In this document: piece by piece, positions 1-9,953 of the stretch
Numbering within the stretch: position 1 is the stretch's first letter
Layout: every line of letters begins with the position of its first letter
Assembly: GCF_947179515.1 (NCBI RefSeq)
Contig: NC_067488.1
Span: forward strand, 30,198,039 to 30,262,038
Direction: 5' to 3'
Length of the DNA: 64,000 nucleotides
DNA from: Apodemus sylvaticus
Lineage: Eukaryota > Chordata > Mammalia > Rodentia > Muridae
The notes under the pieces: model-generated
The model's input: only the letters and a program-made list of their open reading frames with translations
What the model was told of the DNA's origin: nothing
Database searches by the model: none
Translations under genes and position numbers: made by a program

Positions 1-793
1 TAGCCAGTTGGCTGGGGTGAAGGGCACTGAAGCTGATTCAGTAGGTTAAGTATGTCAAGACACTTGATTTATGTCTCTCAACTTCACACTTCTGTCTTTC
101 CCTTGTGGTTTCAAGTTGGCTGTCTGGTCTTGAAGGATTGTAATCCCATGTAACCCAAGTTATGTATTTCTCTTTTAAGGAAGGAGAAACTTTGTTTTGT
201 GACTGTCTTTCTGTAAAAGTGGCTAAGTCAGTATGTATCTGACTCTTTGAGCTGCCATCATTAGAAGTTAGTAGAACTAGGGGTTCTGACTTGGAGATGT
301 TTGTTGGCAGACAAACAAAAAGTGTCTGCCACGCCCAAACTGAGTAAGTTTGAACAGATGATCTTCCCTGATAATCCTAAATAAATCTGTGAGCAGAGCC
401 AACATCTGAGACCTTATAAATCTTACATTCAGGAACAACTCTCAAATTAAGCTGGCAAGAGAATGTAAAAGTTCAGTCAGATTTCAGGGACTACTGCCAT
501 GATCCCACGCATATTACCTCCAATGTATCCTCCTTTCCTGAGTCTTTGAGATAACTCAATTCATAGTGCCTTTACTGATGAGCACCCAATCATTCAAATT
601 CTACCAAAAATGGGTCAATGTGGTTGATTCCTAGTCCTTCATTAATTGCTATGTATCCTTCCAGAATAGATGTAATAATTCACAAGTAAGCACAGGGACA
701 ATGCAGACCATATATGAGTGTTTATTGCTTATCCCCAATTTAAATATGTATATCATCCCTGACAAGACCAAAGGAACATCACAGAAAAAGTAT
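1..793. other. Non-coding DNA left of the first L1
   Basis: AT-rich unique-looking sequence with no recognisable gene, RNA or repeat. It is the 5' flank of the L1 insertion that begins at 809. The short direct repeat at its right edge (796-808) is the left copy of the target-site duplication. Confidence 0.6.
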
Positions 794-795
794 AA

Positions 796-808
796 GACCT
801 GAAGGTGG
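796..808. repeat. Target-site duplication, left copy
   Basis: The 13-bp word gacctgaaggtgg here recurs at 3821-3833, directly after the last poly(A) run of the L1. Including two preceding A residues the match is 15 bp. It shows that everything between is one retrotransposition event. Confidence 0.9.
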
Positions 809-1355
809 GGGCGGCGGCGGGGCGGCGGCGGCGGCAGTAGCAGTGGCTGCTCCAGCTGAAGGGCCATCAGCGGTGGAACCAAGGCGACACAGGGTCCAGT
901 TAGGCCCTGCGCCCACGACCACTGACCTTTGCTGACCAGCCGGGCGGCAAGCAACTGCGGTTCTGCGGAGCCTTTCGCTGCACGGAAGCCACTTCAGAAC
1001 TCGGCTTCCCGCCAGTCAGGAGAGACTCACCTCCATCTTGATTCCCGGCTCCAGAGATCGGACAGACTGAGGTACACAAACATAATCCTAGGCCCAACAC
1101 CGCAGGGGTCTGAGCCAGACGGGCGTTGGCCTGCACCCAGGCCCTGGGCTGTTCGAGTGGCCATCGGGGCGCCAACCCAGCCAGGAGTTTTTTTTTTTTT
1201 TGCCCCGGCCAGCACATGCGCCGCCATTTTGCCTACAGGAGCCAGAGTGCTCGGGAGGGCAGAGACAGCTAACAAGCGTAGCCTGAGGCTAACAAAACGG
1301 GGGTCTAGGCCCCAAAAGGCACAGGACTGACCCCAAGAACTGGGCGGCTTGGCCC
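809..1355 (+). promoter_or_regulatory. L1 5' UTR-like GC-rich block
   Basis: About 545 bp of much higher GC and CpG content than the surroundings, starting with a (GGC)n run at 809-835 and containing a T12 run near 1190. It lies inside the insertion's target-site duplication, so it was part of the retrotransposed RNA. The position and composition fit the internal promoter of a murine L1. The exact 5' UTR type is not assigned. A 5' transduced host first exon is the alternative reading for its left end. Confidence 0.65.
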
Positions 1356-1356
1356 C

Positions 1357-3195
1357 CTTTCTCCTTATCTTTTCAATATTGTACTTGAGGTACTAGCTCG
1401 GGCAATTCGACAACATAAGGAGGTCAAAGGGATACAAATTGGAAAGGAGGAAGTCAAACTATCATTATTTGCAGACGACATGATCGTCTACCTAAGTGAC
1501 CCAAAGAACTCCACTAGAGAGCTCCTACAGCTGATAAACAACTTCAGCAAAGTGGCAGGTTACAAAATCAACTCAAGCAAATCAGTGGCCTTCCTATACT
1601 CAAAGGATAAGCAGGCTGAGAAAGAAATTAGGGAAATGACCCCCTTCACAATAGCCACAAACAGTATAAAGTATCTTGGGGTGACTCTTACCAAACATGC
1701 GAAAGATCTGTATGACAAGAACTTCAAGACTCTGAAGAAGGAAATGGAAGAAGACCTCAAAAAATGGGAAAACCTCCCATGCTCATGGATCGGTAGAATC
1801 AATATAGTTAAAATGGCCATTTTGCCTAAAGCACTATACAGATTCAATGCAATACCCATCAAAATCCCAACTCAATTCTTCACAGAGTTAGAAAGAGCAA
1901 TTATCAAATTCATCTGGAATAACAAAAAACCCAGGATAGCTAAAACTATTCTCAGCAACAAAAGAAAATCTGGGGGAATCAGTATCCCTGACCTCAAGCA
2001 ATACTACAGAGCAATAGTGTTAAAAACTGCATGGTATTGGTACAGTGACAGGCAGGAGGATCAATGGAACAGGATTGAAGATCCAGAAATGAACCCACAC
2101 ACCTATGGCCACTTGATCCTCGACAAAGAGGCTGAAAACATCCAATGGAAAAAAGATAGCCTTTTCAACAAATGGTGCTGGTTCAACTGGAGGTCAGCAT
2201 GCAGAAGAATGCGAATTGATCCATCCTTGTCTCCTTGTACTAAGCTCAAATCCAAATGGATCAAGGACCTCCACATAAAGCCAGACACTCTGAAGCTAAT
2301 AGAAAAGAAACTGGGGAAGACCCTTGAGGACATCGGTACAGGGAGAAAGTTTCTGAACAGAACACCAATAGCGTATGCTCTAAGAGCAAGAATTGACAAA
2401 TGGGACCTCATAAGGTTACAGAGTTTCTGTAAGGCAAAGGACACCATCAAGAGGACAGATTGGCAACCAACAAATTGGGAAAAGATCTTCACCAATCCTA
2501 CATCAGATAGAGGGCTAATATCCAATATATATAAAGAACTCAAGAAGTTAGACTCCAGAAAACCGAACAACCCTATTAAAAAATGGGGTACAGAGTTAAA
2601 CAAAGAATTCTCACCTGAAGAACTTCGGATGGCGGAGAAGCATCTTAAAAAATGCTCAACTTCATTAGTCATTAGGGAAATGCAAATCAAAACAACCCTA
2701 AGATTTCATCTTACACCAGTCAGAATGGCTAAGATTAAAAATTCAGGAGACAGCAGGTGTTGGAGAGGGTGCGGAGAAAGAGGAACACTCCTCCACTGCT
2801 GGTGGGGTTGCAAATTGGTACAACCACTCTGGAAAGCAGTCTGGCGGTTCCTCCGAAAACTGGGCACCTCACTTCCAGAAGATCCTGCTATACCACTCCT
2901 GGGCATATACCCAGAGGATTCCCCACCATGTAATAAGGATACATGCTCTACTATGTTCATAGCAGCCCTATTTATAATTGCCAGATGCTGGAAAGAACCC
3001 AGGTATCCCTCAACAGAAGAGTGGATACAAAAAATGTGGTATATCTACACAATGGAGTACTATTCAGCCATTAGAAACAATGAATTCATGAAATTCTTAG
3101 GCAAATGGATGGAGCTAGAGAACATCATACTAAGTGAGGTAACCCAGACTCAAAAGGTGAATCATGGTATGCACTCACTAATAAGTGGTTATTAA
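1357..3195 (+). pseudogene. L1 ORF2 C-terminal fragment (reverse transcriptase remnant)
   Basis: This frame is open from before the L1 junction to the stop at 3193-3195. L1-type residues begin around 1357 (PLSPYLFN), so only the RT palm downstream of that point and the C-terminal domain remain. The catalytic FADD box is encoded at 1468-1479. The first in-frame ATG is just after it, at 1480, so a protein from that ATG (571 residues) would lack the active-site box. The C-terminal cysteine/histidine cluster (spacing C-x3-C-x7-H-C-x3-C) is at 2758-2811. The endonuclease domain, the N-terminal RT fingers and all of ORF1 are absent. No frameshift or internal stop was seen, which suggests recent insertion rather than selection. 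Confidence 0.9.
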
Positions 3196-3454
3196 CCTAG
3201 AAAACTGGAATACCCAAAACATAATCCACACATCAAATGAGATACAAGAAGAAAGCAGGAGTGGTCCCTGGTTCTGGAAAGACTCAGTGAAACAGTATTT
3301 GGCAAAACCAGAACGGGGAACTGGGAAGGGGTGGGAGGGAGGACAGGGGAAGAGAAGGGGGCTTACGGGACTTTCGGGGAGTGGGGGGGGGGGCTAGAAA
3401 AGGGGAAATCATTTGAAATGTAAATAAATTATATCGAATAAAAAAAAAAAAAAA
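3196..3454 (+). mobile_element. L1 3' UTR with first poly(A) run
   Basis: Follows the ORF2 stop. It includes a G-rich polypurine stretch (about 3300-3402, with a G11 run) and the murine L1 end aaatgtaaataaatt followed by AATAAA at 3437-3442, then an A run. The same 3' end occurs on the minus strand at 31700 and 56700, so these three copies share a subfamily. Confidence 0.9.
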
Positions 3455-3789
3455 GGTCATCCAGAAAAAAAAAAAAAGAATTATAAAGAAAACACTGCAA
3501 CTTTTTAATTATTAATTAGCAAATTAATATTCATAATCCTGATACAAGGAACTAAAACATTGTTAGATTCTTTTAAAGTTATTTTCTCCTAAAATGATCT
3601 AATTAGATTACTCAAAAGTAGTCTTTTACAAGGCCTAAGTTTATCTTGATAGTGTCCTTAATACAGATTTGCGATACACACTAAAACTCAACAAAATGTT
3701 AGATATTTACCGTACAAAAATTTTAATGCATGTTTTCAGTGCGAGGTTCCACTTCTACAGAATCTAATGAATAAATAAATTCTGTATTG
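3455..3789 (+). mobile_element. 3' transduced flanking DNA carried by the L1
   Basis: Non-L1, AT-rich sequence between the L1's own A run and the terminal 30-A tail, inside the target-site duplication. A short A13 run after ten bases (3465-3477) splits it into a 10-bp and a 312-bp part. It ends in two overlapping AATAAA signals (3770-3775, 3774-3779) 11-15 bases before the tail. This is the expected product when transcription passes the weak L1 signal and uses a downstream genomic one. The source locus should carry this sequence next to a parent L1. Confidence 0.85.
3770..3779 (+). terminator. Overlapping polyadenylation signals
   Basis: Two overlapping AATAAA hexamers, 11-15 bases before the A tail that starts at 3790. 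They are the likely 3' end signal of the transcript that was reverse-transcribed. Confidence 0.8.
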
Positions 3790-3820
<31 letters not shown>

Positions 3821-3822
<2 letters not shown>

Positions 3823-3833
3823 CCTGAAGGTGG
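3821..3833. repeat. Target-site duplication, right copy
   Basis: Second copy of gacctgaaggtgg, directly after the 30-A tail. Matches 796-808 exactly. Confidence 0.9.
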
Positions 3834-4659
3834 AAAGGAGCTCTATGAATAACTGTGCTCTGCGAGTGTGATTGCTGCTGCAATCGCAAACATACAAGGA
3901 TATGTCTAGCTACACAAAACAAAGTGACAGCCCCCAACAAAGGAGACAGATTGGATATGAAGAAAGTCGTCAACAGGGTGATCAATGGATAAGAGGACAT
4001 ATCAAAGGTGAATATGATCACAAATCATTGTATACACATATGTAGCTATTAAAATCTAGGTTCACAAACCAACTGTAGCTCTACACACTGCTGATGCATT
4101 TTCCTTCTCACTTAACGCTTCATTTAGGAATATTCCAAGAGTCTATTTTATAGGACTCATCTTTGCCCTATGAGTAGTAACTCCTGCAAGGGGCGAGTCA
4201 AAAATGCCCTGACAGGAAAGTCTGGCCTCCTGTCAGAGAAACTTTTCACTTTTTTTCTCTTGGTCTCTCCACTTCAGCTTTCTTTTTCCTCCAAGGACAA
4301 TCAAAAGGTGGGTGTTGAGTTAGTCACCCAGGGAAGCTGTTTTGACTTGTCAGCTGTAAGTAATGCTCCATCCTCATTTCGCCGAGCTGATATATTAGCA
4401 TGCTATCTCAACACCACCCTCTGAAACCTCCATCCAGTTTCCAAAGGCAGCAGGACAAGTCTGTCTCAGTATTCCTATCAGCTCATCTAAGGCTTTCTAG
4501 GACAGTAAAAGCCATTGAAAGGGAGGGAGACTTCCAGACCTCTGGTCCAGCTCTAAGATACAGGTCGACTTGTTCCCTTGTTCTTATTCCCTTCTATGAG
4601 GGCAAGAATGTCAACTGTAGTGGATTTTGATTGAAAGGCATCATATAGGTAACAGGCTT
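3834..4659. other. Non-coding DNA between L1 and U2 copy
   Basis: No gene, SINE or LINE recognised. Short open frames here show no familiar protein features and are taken as chance. Confidence 0.5.
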
Positions 4660-4675
4660 AAAATGTAAAAGGTGT

Positions 4676-4713
4676 CTAGCTTCTTTCTCAGCCTTTTAGC
4701 TAAGATCAAGTGT
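4676..4713 (+). pseudogene. U2 snRNA 5'-end retrocopy (truncated)
   Basis: About 38 bp that match the first part of spliceosomal U2 snRNA, including the segment ccttttagctaagatcaa (U2 has ccttttggctaagatcaa), with a TT insertion near the start. The copy stops after about 37 nt of U2. It is flanked by imperfect 16-bp direct repeats, aaaatgtaaaaggtgt at 4660-4675 and aaaatttaaaaggtgt at 4714-4729 (15 of 16 match). That structure marks a retroposed, 3'-truncated snRNA pseudogene. The Sm site and later stem-loops are absent, so it cannot be functional. Confidence 0.85.
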
Positions 4714-4738
4714 AAAATTTAAAAGGTGTTTACAAAGA

Positions 4739-4769
4739 TGTGTGTGTGTGTGTGTGTTTCTGTGTGTGT
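4739..4769. repeat. (TG)n microsatellite
   Basis: Short TG run interrupted by tttc, just right of the U2 copy. Confidence 0.9.
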
Positions 4770-5069
4770 CCATTCTTCCACGCAAATATCAAGATTCTTC
4801 TTTCTACAGAATGTCCAGTCTTAAAACTGTCAATAGCCAATCATGGGTCATGGAAGGAACTCAAGGAGACCTACTCCTGAGAGCTGAACTGTTAGCTACT
4901 GATAAGCTCTCCTGGAGGAACAGTCATTGTCTCCAGGTACATGTCAATCACAGTGATCCCATCGGGCTCCACTGATTAGTTTCAAATCTATGGTCACCCA
5001 TAGGTTAGAAATATGTAAATAACAAAACAAAAGGAAATGAATATGGAAAAGGAACTTTAGAGAATTTCC

Positions 5070-5070
<1 letters not shown>

Positions 5071-5105
<35 letters not shown>
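5071..5105. repeat. (GATA)n microsatellite
   Basis: About nine perfect TAGA/GATA units. Confidence 0.95.
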
Positions 5106-5106
<1 letters not shown>

Positions 5107-5148
5107 ATCAAAAATTACCAAAAATAATCAATAAAAATGCCCACTCTT

Positions 5149-5759
5149 TTTTTATTAGATATATTCTTTATTCACATTTCAAATGTTGTCCCCTTTCCTT
5201 GCTCCCTCCCCCGAAAATCCCATAAGTCATCTCCCCTTTCCTAATCAACCCTCCCCCGATTCTCTGTCCTAGTATTTCCTCAACACTACGGCATCAAGTC
5301 TTTCCAAGACCAAGGGCCTCTCCTTCTTTTGGTGTCTAGCAAGGCCATCCTCTGCTGCCTGGGTCTGGAGCTATATGGGTAACAACATGTATACTCTTTG
5401 GTTGATCTTTTTGTCTCTGGGATCTCTGGGACTACTGGGTGATTCATATTGCTGTTCCTTCTCTGGTGCTTCAAACCCCTTCAGCTCCTTGGGTCCTTTC
5501 TCTAGCTCCCCCACTGGGGACCCTGTGCTCAGTTCAATGGTTGGCCGAGAGTGTCCCCCTCTGTATTTGTCATGCACCAGGAGAGCCTCCCAGGTGAAAG
5601 CTATATCCAGCTCCAGTCAGCCAGCACTTGTGGGCATCCACAATAGTGTGTGTGTTTTATAACTGTATATAGGATTGTTTCCTGGGTGGGGTAGTCTCTG
5701 GATGGTCTTTCCCTCAGACTGTGCTCCACCTTTTGTTTCTGTATCTCCTTCTGTGGGTA
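5149..5759 (-). mobile_element. L1 LINE 3' fragment, 5'-truncated
   Basis: Minus-strand L1 3' end: a poly(T) start with tttattagatatattcttt, then the C/T-rich complement of the 3' UTR and part of the ORF2/3' UTR junction region, ending at about 5759. The flanks aaaaatgcccactctt (5133-5148) and aaaaatacccattctt (5760-5775) match at 14 of 16 bases, so they look like an aged target-site duplication. It is older than the copy at 809-3820, with no intact frame. Confidence 0.85.
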
Positions 5760-5775
5760 AAAAATACCCATTCTT

Positions 5776-6982
5776 AATCTAGGTGCTAAATGTATCAAAC
5801 TCAAACAAAATTTGCAGTGTTAGTTCTATATTGCAGAATGAAATACAGATAATAACATATGTATTTCTGTACTGTAGAATGAAAGACATATAATAAGCAT
5901 ATGGATGGCATGTGTTAATAGGTGTCATGAAACCAAATAAAGCATGGTAAGGGAAGATAACCCTGGAGAAGCCAATTGTGATTTAGACAAAGTTATGAGT
6001 GGGAATGTCTGAGAGGGCAGTGTTTGCAAGGCTGGGGAAAGTCCATCCAGGTGGAGAAAACAGAAGACTCAAAGATTTAGCTAAGAAGAGGACCATGGTC
6101 TGTTGATAACAGTGAAAGACCAAGGCTAGATCAGAGATGTTGAATGACACGGTAACATAAATCTACATTTAGCTGAGGGCAGCACTCATGGGGCTTTGTG
6201 AAACATATTAACAAATGAAGCTTCTTCTAATGAAGGTGAGAAAGCCACTGGAAATGCATAAACTGAGGAGTGTCAGTCTCTACTGATGTTCTTAAGCAAT
6301 GACTAACTGCTATCTTGAAAAGGGTCCACACACCCAATTGCAGAAGCCAAGAGTTGCAGAAGCTAAGAGATGACGTCAGAGCCCATTGGCACAATTGACT
6401 AAGACACTTGGTTGTACTGTAGTAGAACAGTAATGAGGGGAGCTGGGAGAGGTCACTGATTAAGAATACATTTTGAAGACAGTAGTCTCTTCAGTTAGTG
6501 TTAGGATAGGTCTGTGTATAAAAGGACGGAGTTCAGGTTATTATAGCTTTGACCTGACAATGTCCAAGGATGGAATTCTCATTTGTTAGTTTAAAGAAGG
6601 CTATAGAAGTGGGTGGTGTAAGAGGTTCAAGATCTCACACATCCTATAACCGTGTGGTTGAGAGCATAACTCATGGCAAGGATGATTCTAAGAATAAAGA
6701 TTGTAGTAACAGAAAGATCTCTGAATTCATGAAACCCTAATGCACAGATATATTCATGTAGCCCTATTGGTTTGAGAAAATTGCATCCCAGACTTCTTGG
6801 GGAAGAAGTAACCAACTAGAGTGGAGAAGAGATGGTATGAATTTCTGGCCATTGTGAAAAAAATCCTCCTGACATATTCAATTTTGAGACTTCTCACTAC
6901 TGTGCAAACACATCACTTACCCACATATCCTAGAAACTGGGAGAGGAAAGGATAATCCCTTGCCTGAGCCCAAACCTTTCTT
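5776..6982. other. Non-coding DNA, no clear elements
   Basis: Mostly unique-looking sequence. No gene recognised. A palindromic CRE-like octamer is noted separately at 6371-6378. Confidence 0.5.
6371..6389. promoter_or_regulatory. CRE palindrome with nearby inverted CCAAT
   Basis: The full octamer tgacgtca is at 6371-6378, and attgg (inverted CCAAT) is at 6385-6389. Both are classic ATF/CREB and NF-Y motifs by established knowledge. No TATA box, CpG island or transcript start is evident, so function is only possible. Confidence 0.3.
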
Positions 6983-6986
6983 AGAG

Positions 6987-7043
<57 letters not shown>

Positions 7044-7267
7044 GAGAGAGGGAGAGGGAGAGAGCGGGAGACAATGGAGAGAGGAAGAGAGGGAGAGAGG
7101 AAGGGAGACAGAGACAGAGAGAGATATACAGAGACAGAGACACAGAGAGACATAGCAAGAAGAAGGAAAGATGGAAGGAAAAAAGGAAGGAGGGAAGAAA
7201 GGAATGAAGGAAGGAAGAAAAGAAGGAGGGAAGGAAGGAAGAAAGGAGGGAAGAAAGGAAGGAAGGT
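6983..7267. repeat. Compound homopurine microsatellite
   Basis: About 285 bp almost entirely A and G on the plus strand: a (GA)n block at 6990-7040, then mixed GGGA/GACA units, then (GGAA)n at 7163-7267. All six frames across it give low-complexity pseudo-proteins. Confidence 0.95.
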
Positions 7268-7479
7268 TAAATTTGGATGGCAATAGAAAAACAAGGTGAT
7301 ACTGTCCTGTACCTAAAGACTTGGACCTAGGTACTTAGCATCTTAGAGTCTCTTTTACTTCCTCAGTAATGAGGCTTATAGTAACTACTCTCTGAGGATA
7401 TTATGAGGTTCAAAGAAGACAATACATATATTTTAATGGATCCTCCATGTCAGAACTAGAGGGAAAGGGCACACGTCCT

Positions 7480-7600
7480 GCTGGTAGGCTGCCTGGAGTC
7501 ATATTGCGATGCTTCTGGCTATGTCATGTAGGGGAGTTCCTTAATTTCACTGAGCCTTGGTGCTGTTATCTACAGCATAATGAATGGCTAGAGTAGAATC
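7480..7600 (+). repeat. MIR-like ancient SINE
   Basis: The order of words resembling the MIR core (loss-of-tRNA end, then ttccttaatttcactgagcc and a tail-like taatgaatgg) suggests a decayed MIR. No library comparison was possible. Confidence 0.45.
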
Positions 7601-8453
7601 AACTCAGAAACTGGCAGAGAAGCAAATAGAAGAACAACGTATTATGAGCTTGATTCAGACCTTCTCTCAATATCAATAAGAATATAGTAACTGTTACCTA
7701 GTATTTACTAAGGGTATAGTGTTTGATTCATTGCAAGTATGGAAGTATTTCTTGAAAATCCTTCCAAGTTCCTCCTCCTTTTTTATGTCTCATTTTACAT
7801 TTAGCAGTATTTCTGAAAAGTATTACTACTTTACCCATTTTATAGGTGCTAATCAGAGTAATCAGTCTTCCCTGGGTCTGATAACTAGCCAATTGTGGCA
7901 CTCAGTCTAAATTCAAGTGGATATAAAACTCTGAGATCCTACCTCCTGGTTCAGACAAAGCCCCTGTGAACTCTATGCAATCCAGTCTCCTCTTCCAGTT
8001 GTTGACCTCCTTCTACAAGGTTGGAACTGAGTCACATAATACCTCCCACTTTTCCTATGGTCCCAGTGATGTTACAAGATAAAGTAAAACAGACAAACAA
8101 AAAATGACAACAAAACAAAAAACCTAAAAAAGAAAAGAAGAAAGGACACCTTCAGTTTGGGCTGTCTTAAAATTCTGGAGAAAGCAGAGAGCATGGCCAA
8201 GGGCAGGTTTGTATGTGAGCATTTATTTGATCACACCTCATTCTTCTCCAGCCAGACCTTTAAAATACCTCCCTGGAGTCCTTCTGAGGGGCCATGTTTT
8301 ACACACAGCTGCTAAAAAGTACCAATATTCCCTGCTTGCTCTGAAAGCCAGAACGGAATGGTTGCATTGCAGTGTAAAAACAGTCATGCATCTAGAAGGA
8401 TGATCTTGGACTCAGAACAGGCTATTGAGTACAACAGACCACTCTACAAAGAA
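7601..8453. other. Non-coding DNA, no clear elements
   Basis: Nothing recognisable beyond A-rich patches near 8090-8150. Confidence 0.5.
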
Positions 8454-8468
8454 GGACCTCAGAGTCTT

Positions 8469-8709
8469 TTGTTTTGGTTTTTTGTTTGTGTTTTGTTTTG
8501 TTTGGGGTTTTGGTTTTTTTTTTTTGTTTTTTGGTTTTTTGTTTGTTTGTTTGTTTTTTTGGATTTGGTTTTTTCAGGAAAGGGTTTCTCTGTATAGCCC
8601 TGGCTGTCCTGGAACTCACTATGTAAACCAGGCTGGCCTCGAACTCAGAAATCTGCCTGCCTCTGCCTCCCAGAGTGCTGGGATTATAGGCATGTGCTAC
8701 CACCGCCCA
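8469..8709 (-). mobile_element. B1 SINE with expanded poly(T/G) tail
   Basis: Minus-strand B1 body at about 8571-8709 (the complement ends in the usual ccgccc start of B1). Its A tail has expanded to about 100 bp of T runs broken by G. The flanking direct repeat ggacctcagagtctt occurs at 8454-8468 and 8710-8724, a perfect 15-bp target-site duplication. Confidence 0.95.
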
Positions 8710-8724
8710 GGACCTCAGAGTCTT

Positions 8725-9953
8725 AAAGGTGACAGAACTCAACCTGACACCCAGCAAGCACCCAGAGAGATACCATGATGACCCAGTTGTTGACAAAACA
8801 CCTGTCTTCTGGGCGGCAAGCTCCAGGCTGCTGAATTCTGACCAGTAGGAACATTCTTCACTGTGCCACCTTAGAGCATTGTAATTCAGGCAACTCCATT
8901 TAAAGCTATCCTATCACCACCAACATTTTTTAAGATTCTGATGTCCCCATTTCAGAGATTTCATTGAAACAGTGCCAGCCCTTGCAGTAAGCACATAGCA
9001 TAGAATGGTGCTTTTCAGAGTGCAGTCTGGTGGAAAGAAAACCCAGACATGTAAAATTTGACACCTTAAGTACCCACATTCCCTGTCAATTCCCACTCCT
9101 GGCCTCAGCCCTACCTTCAACACACCCATAGTTTTATTCTCAGGGAAAACTATAACCAGAACATAACAGCAGAGGCCAAATTCCCTGGCCTTCCTTTTTT
9201 AAAAAGAGACATAAAAAATTGTCAAAACTACAGGAGTTTCTAACACATTAGAAGTGTCCCCTGAACTGTTATACCAAGTATAATATTATCTTTGTCTTTA
9301 GGAGACTTCTTAATTGGTTCCATGAAAGAAGCTTGCAGGTAATGAGTTTTAAATAAATAATAATATTCCAATACTCTGACTGGCCAAGAATGTAAATGTC
9401 TTTTGCACTGACTTCAATGAGTATGCAAGTGGAAAAGTGGCCTGTATAAAAATGTGGGTCTTTCTGCAAAGGGCAAGATTCTTGGATTGTTGGGTTTAGA
9501 TGTAATGGACTCTGGCTTAGCTTCAACAACTGAATGACAAGCATGGTGCTTGGTATTGGTAAAATGCGTAGACAGGTGCTTAAAATAATTAAGTGATATT
9601 AATAATTAACAAGTTCATTAACCATGAATAAGTGCGGTCTTTGCAATTCCTGGAATATAACTTGCCTCACTGGACCTCAAAATATTTTCAGGCAGGCATG
9701 TGATCAGGAATGTCTGTCCTCCCTACCACTCCAGAGAAGGACTCTTAGGCTTTTCATAAGCTTCTGATTTTTTCTTCTGTGCCTTTGAACTCAATCCTGG
9801 CTATGGATTTTTCTGTTCTGCTTCTTAGTCCCTAGGAAATGAACAAATAAATGAATGATGTGAGACTTATGCTGGGATCCAATGGAGATAGCATTTGGCA
9901 ATATGTGCATGCATGTATAATAATCTTATCATTTAAGCAAAAGGCATATTATA
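8725..9953. other. Non-coding DNA, no clear elements
   Basis: No gene or repeat recognised. Confidence 0.5.

Larger units (their letters stand above)
809..3820 (+). mobile_element. L1 LINE insertion, internally deleted, with 3' transduction
   Basis: One insertion about 3.0 kb long in plus orientation, bounded by a 13-15 bp target-site duplication (796-808 and 3821-3833). In order it has: a GC-rich 5' UTR-like block beginning with CGG repeats (809 to about 1355); a junction straight into the reverse-transcriptase part of ORF2; ORF2 to its stop at 3195; a G-rich 3' UTR with AATAAA and a first A run (3196-3454); 335 bp of non-L1 DNA; and a 30-A tail. ORF1 and the ORF2 endonuclease and N-terminal RT regions are missing. 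The long open ORF2 remnant and clean duplication suggest a young insertion. It lacks the parts needed for autonomous movement. Confidence 0.9.

Noticed and set aside
929..1330. 133-codon plus-strand frame and overlapping minus-strand frames in the GC-rich block
   Set aside because: They lie in the L1 5' UTR-like part of the insertion. GC-rich DNA has few stops, and no protein family is recognisable.
2103..2690. 195-codon minus-strand frame
   Set aside because: Antisense shadow of the L1 ORF2 remnant.
6917..7294. Ser/Leu/Pro-rich and Arg/Glu-rich frames
   Set aside because: Translations of the homopurine microsatellite, not genes.
8422..8796. 117- and 124-codon frames on both strands
   Set aside because: Cover a B1 SINE and its T/G tail.
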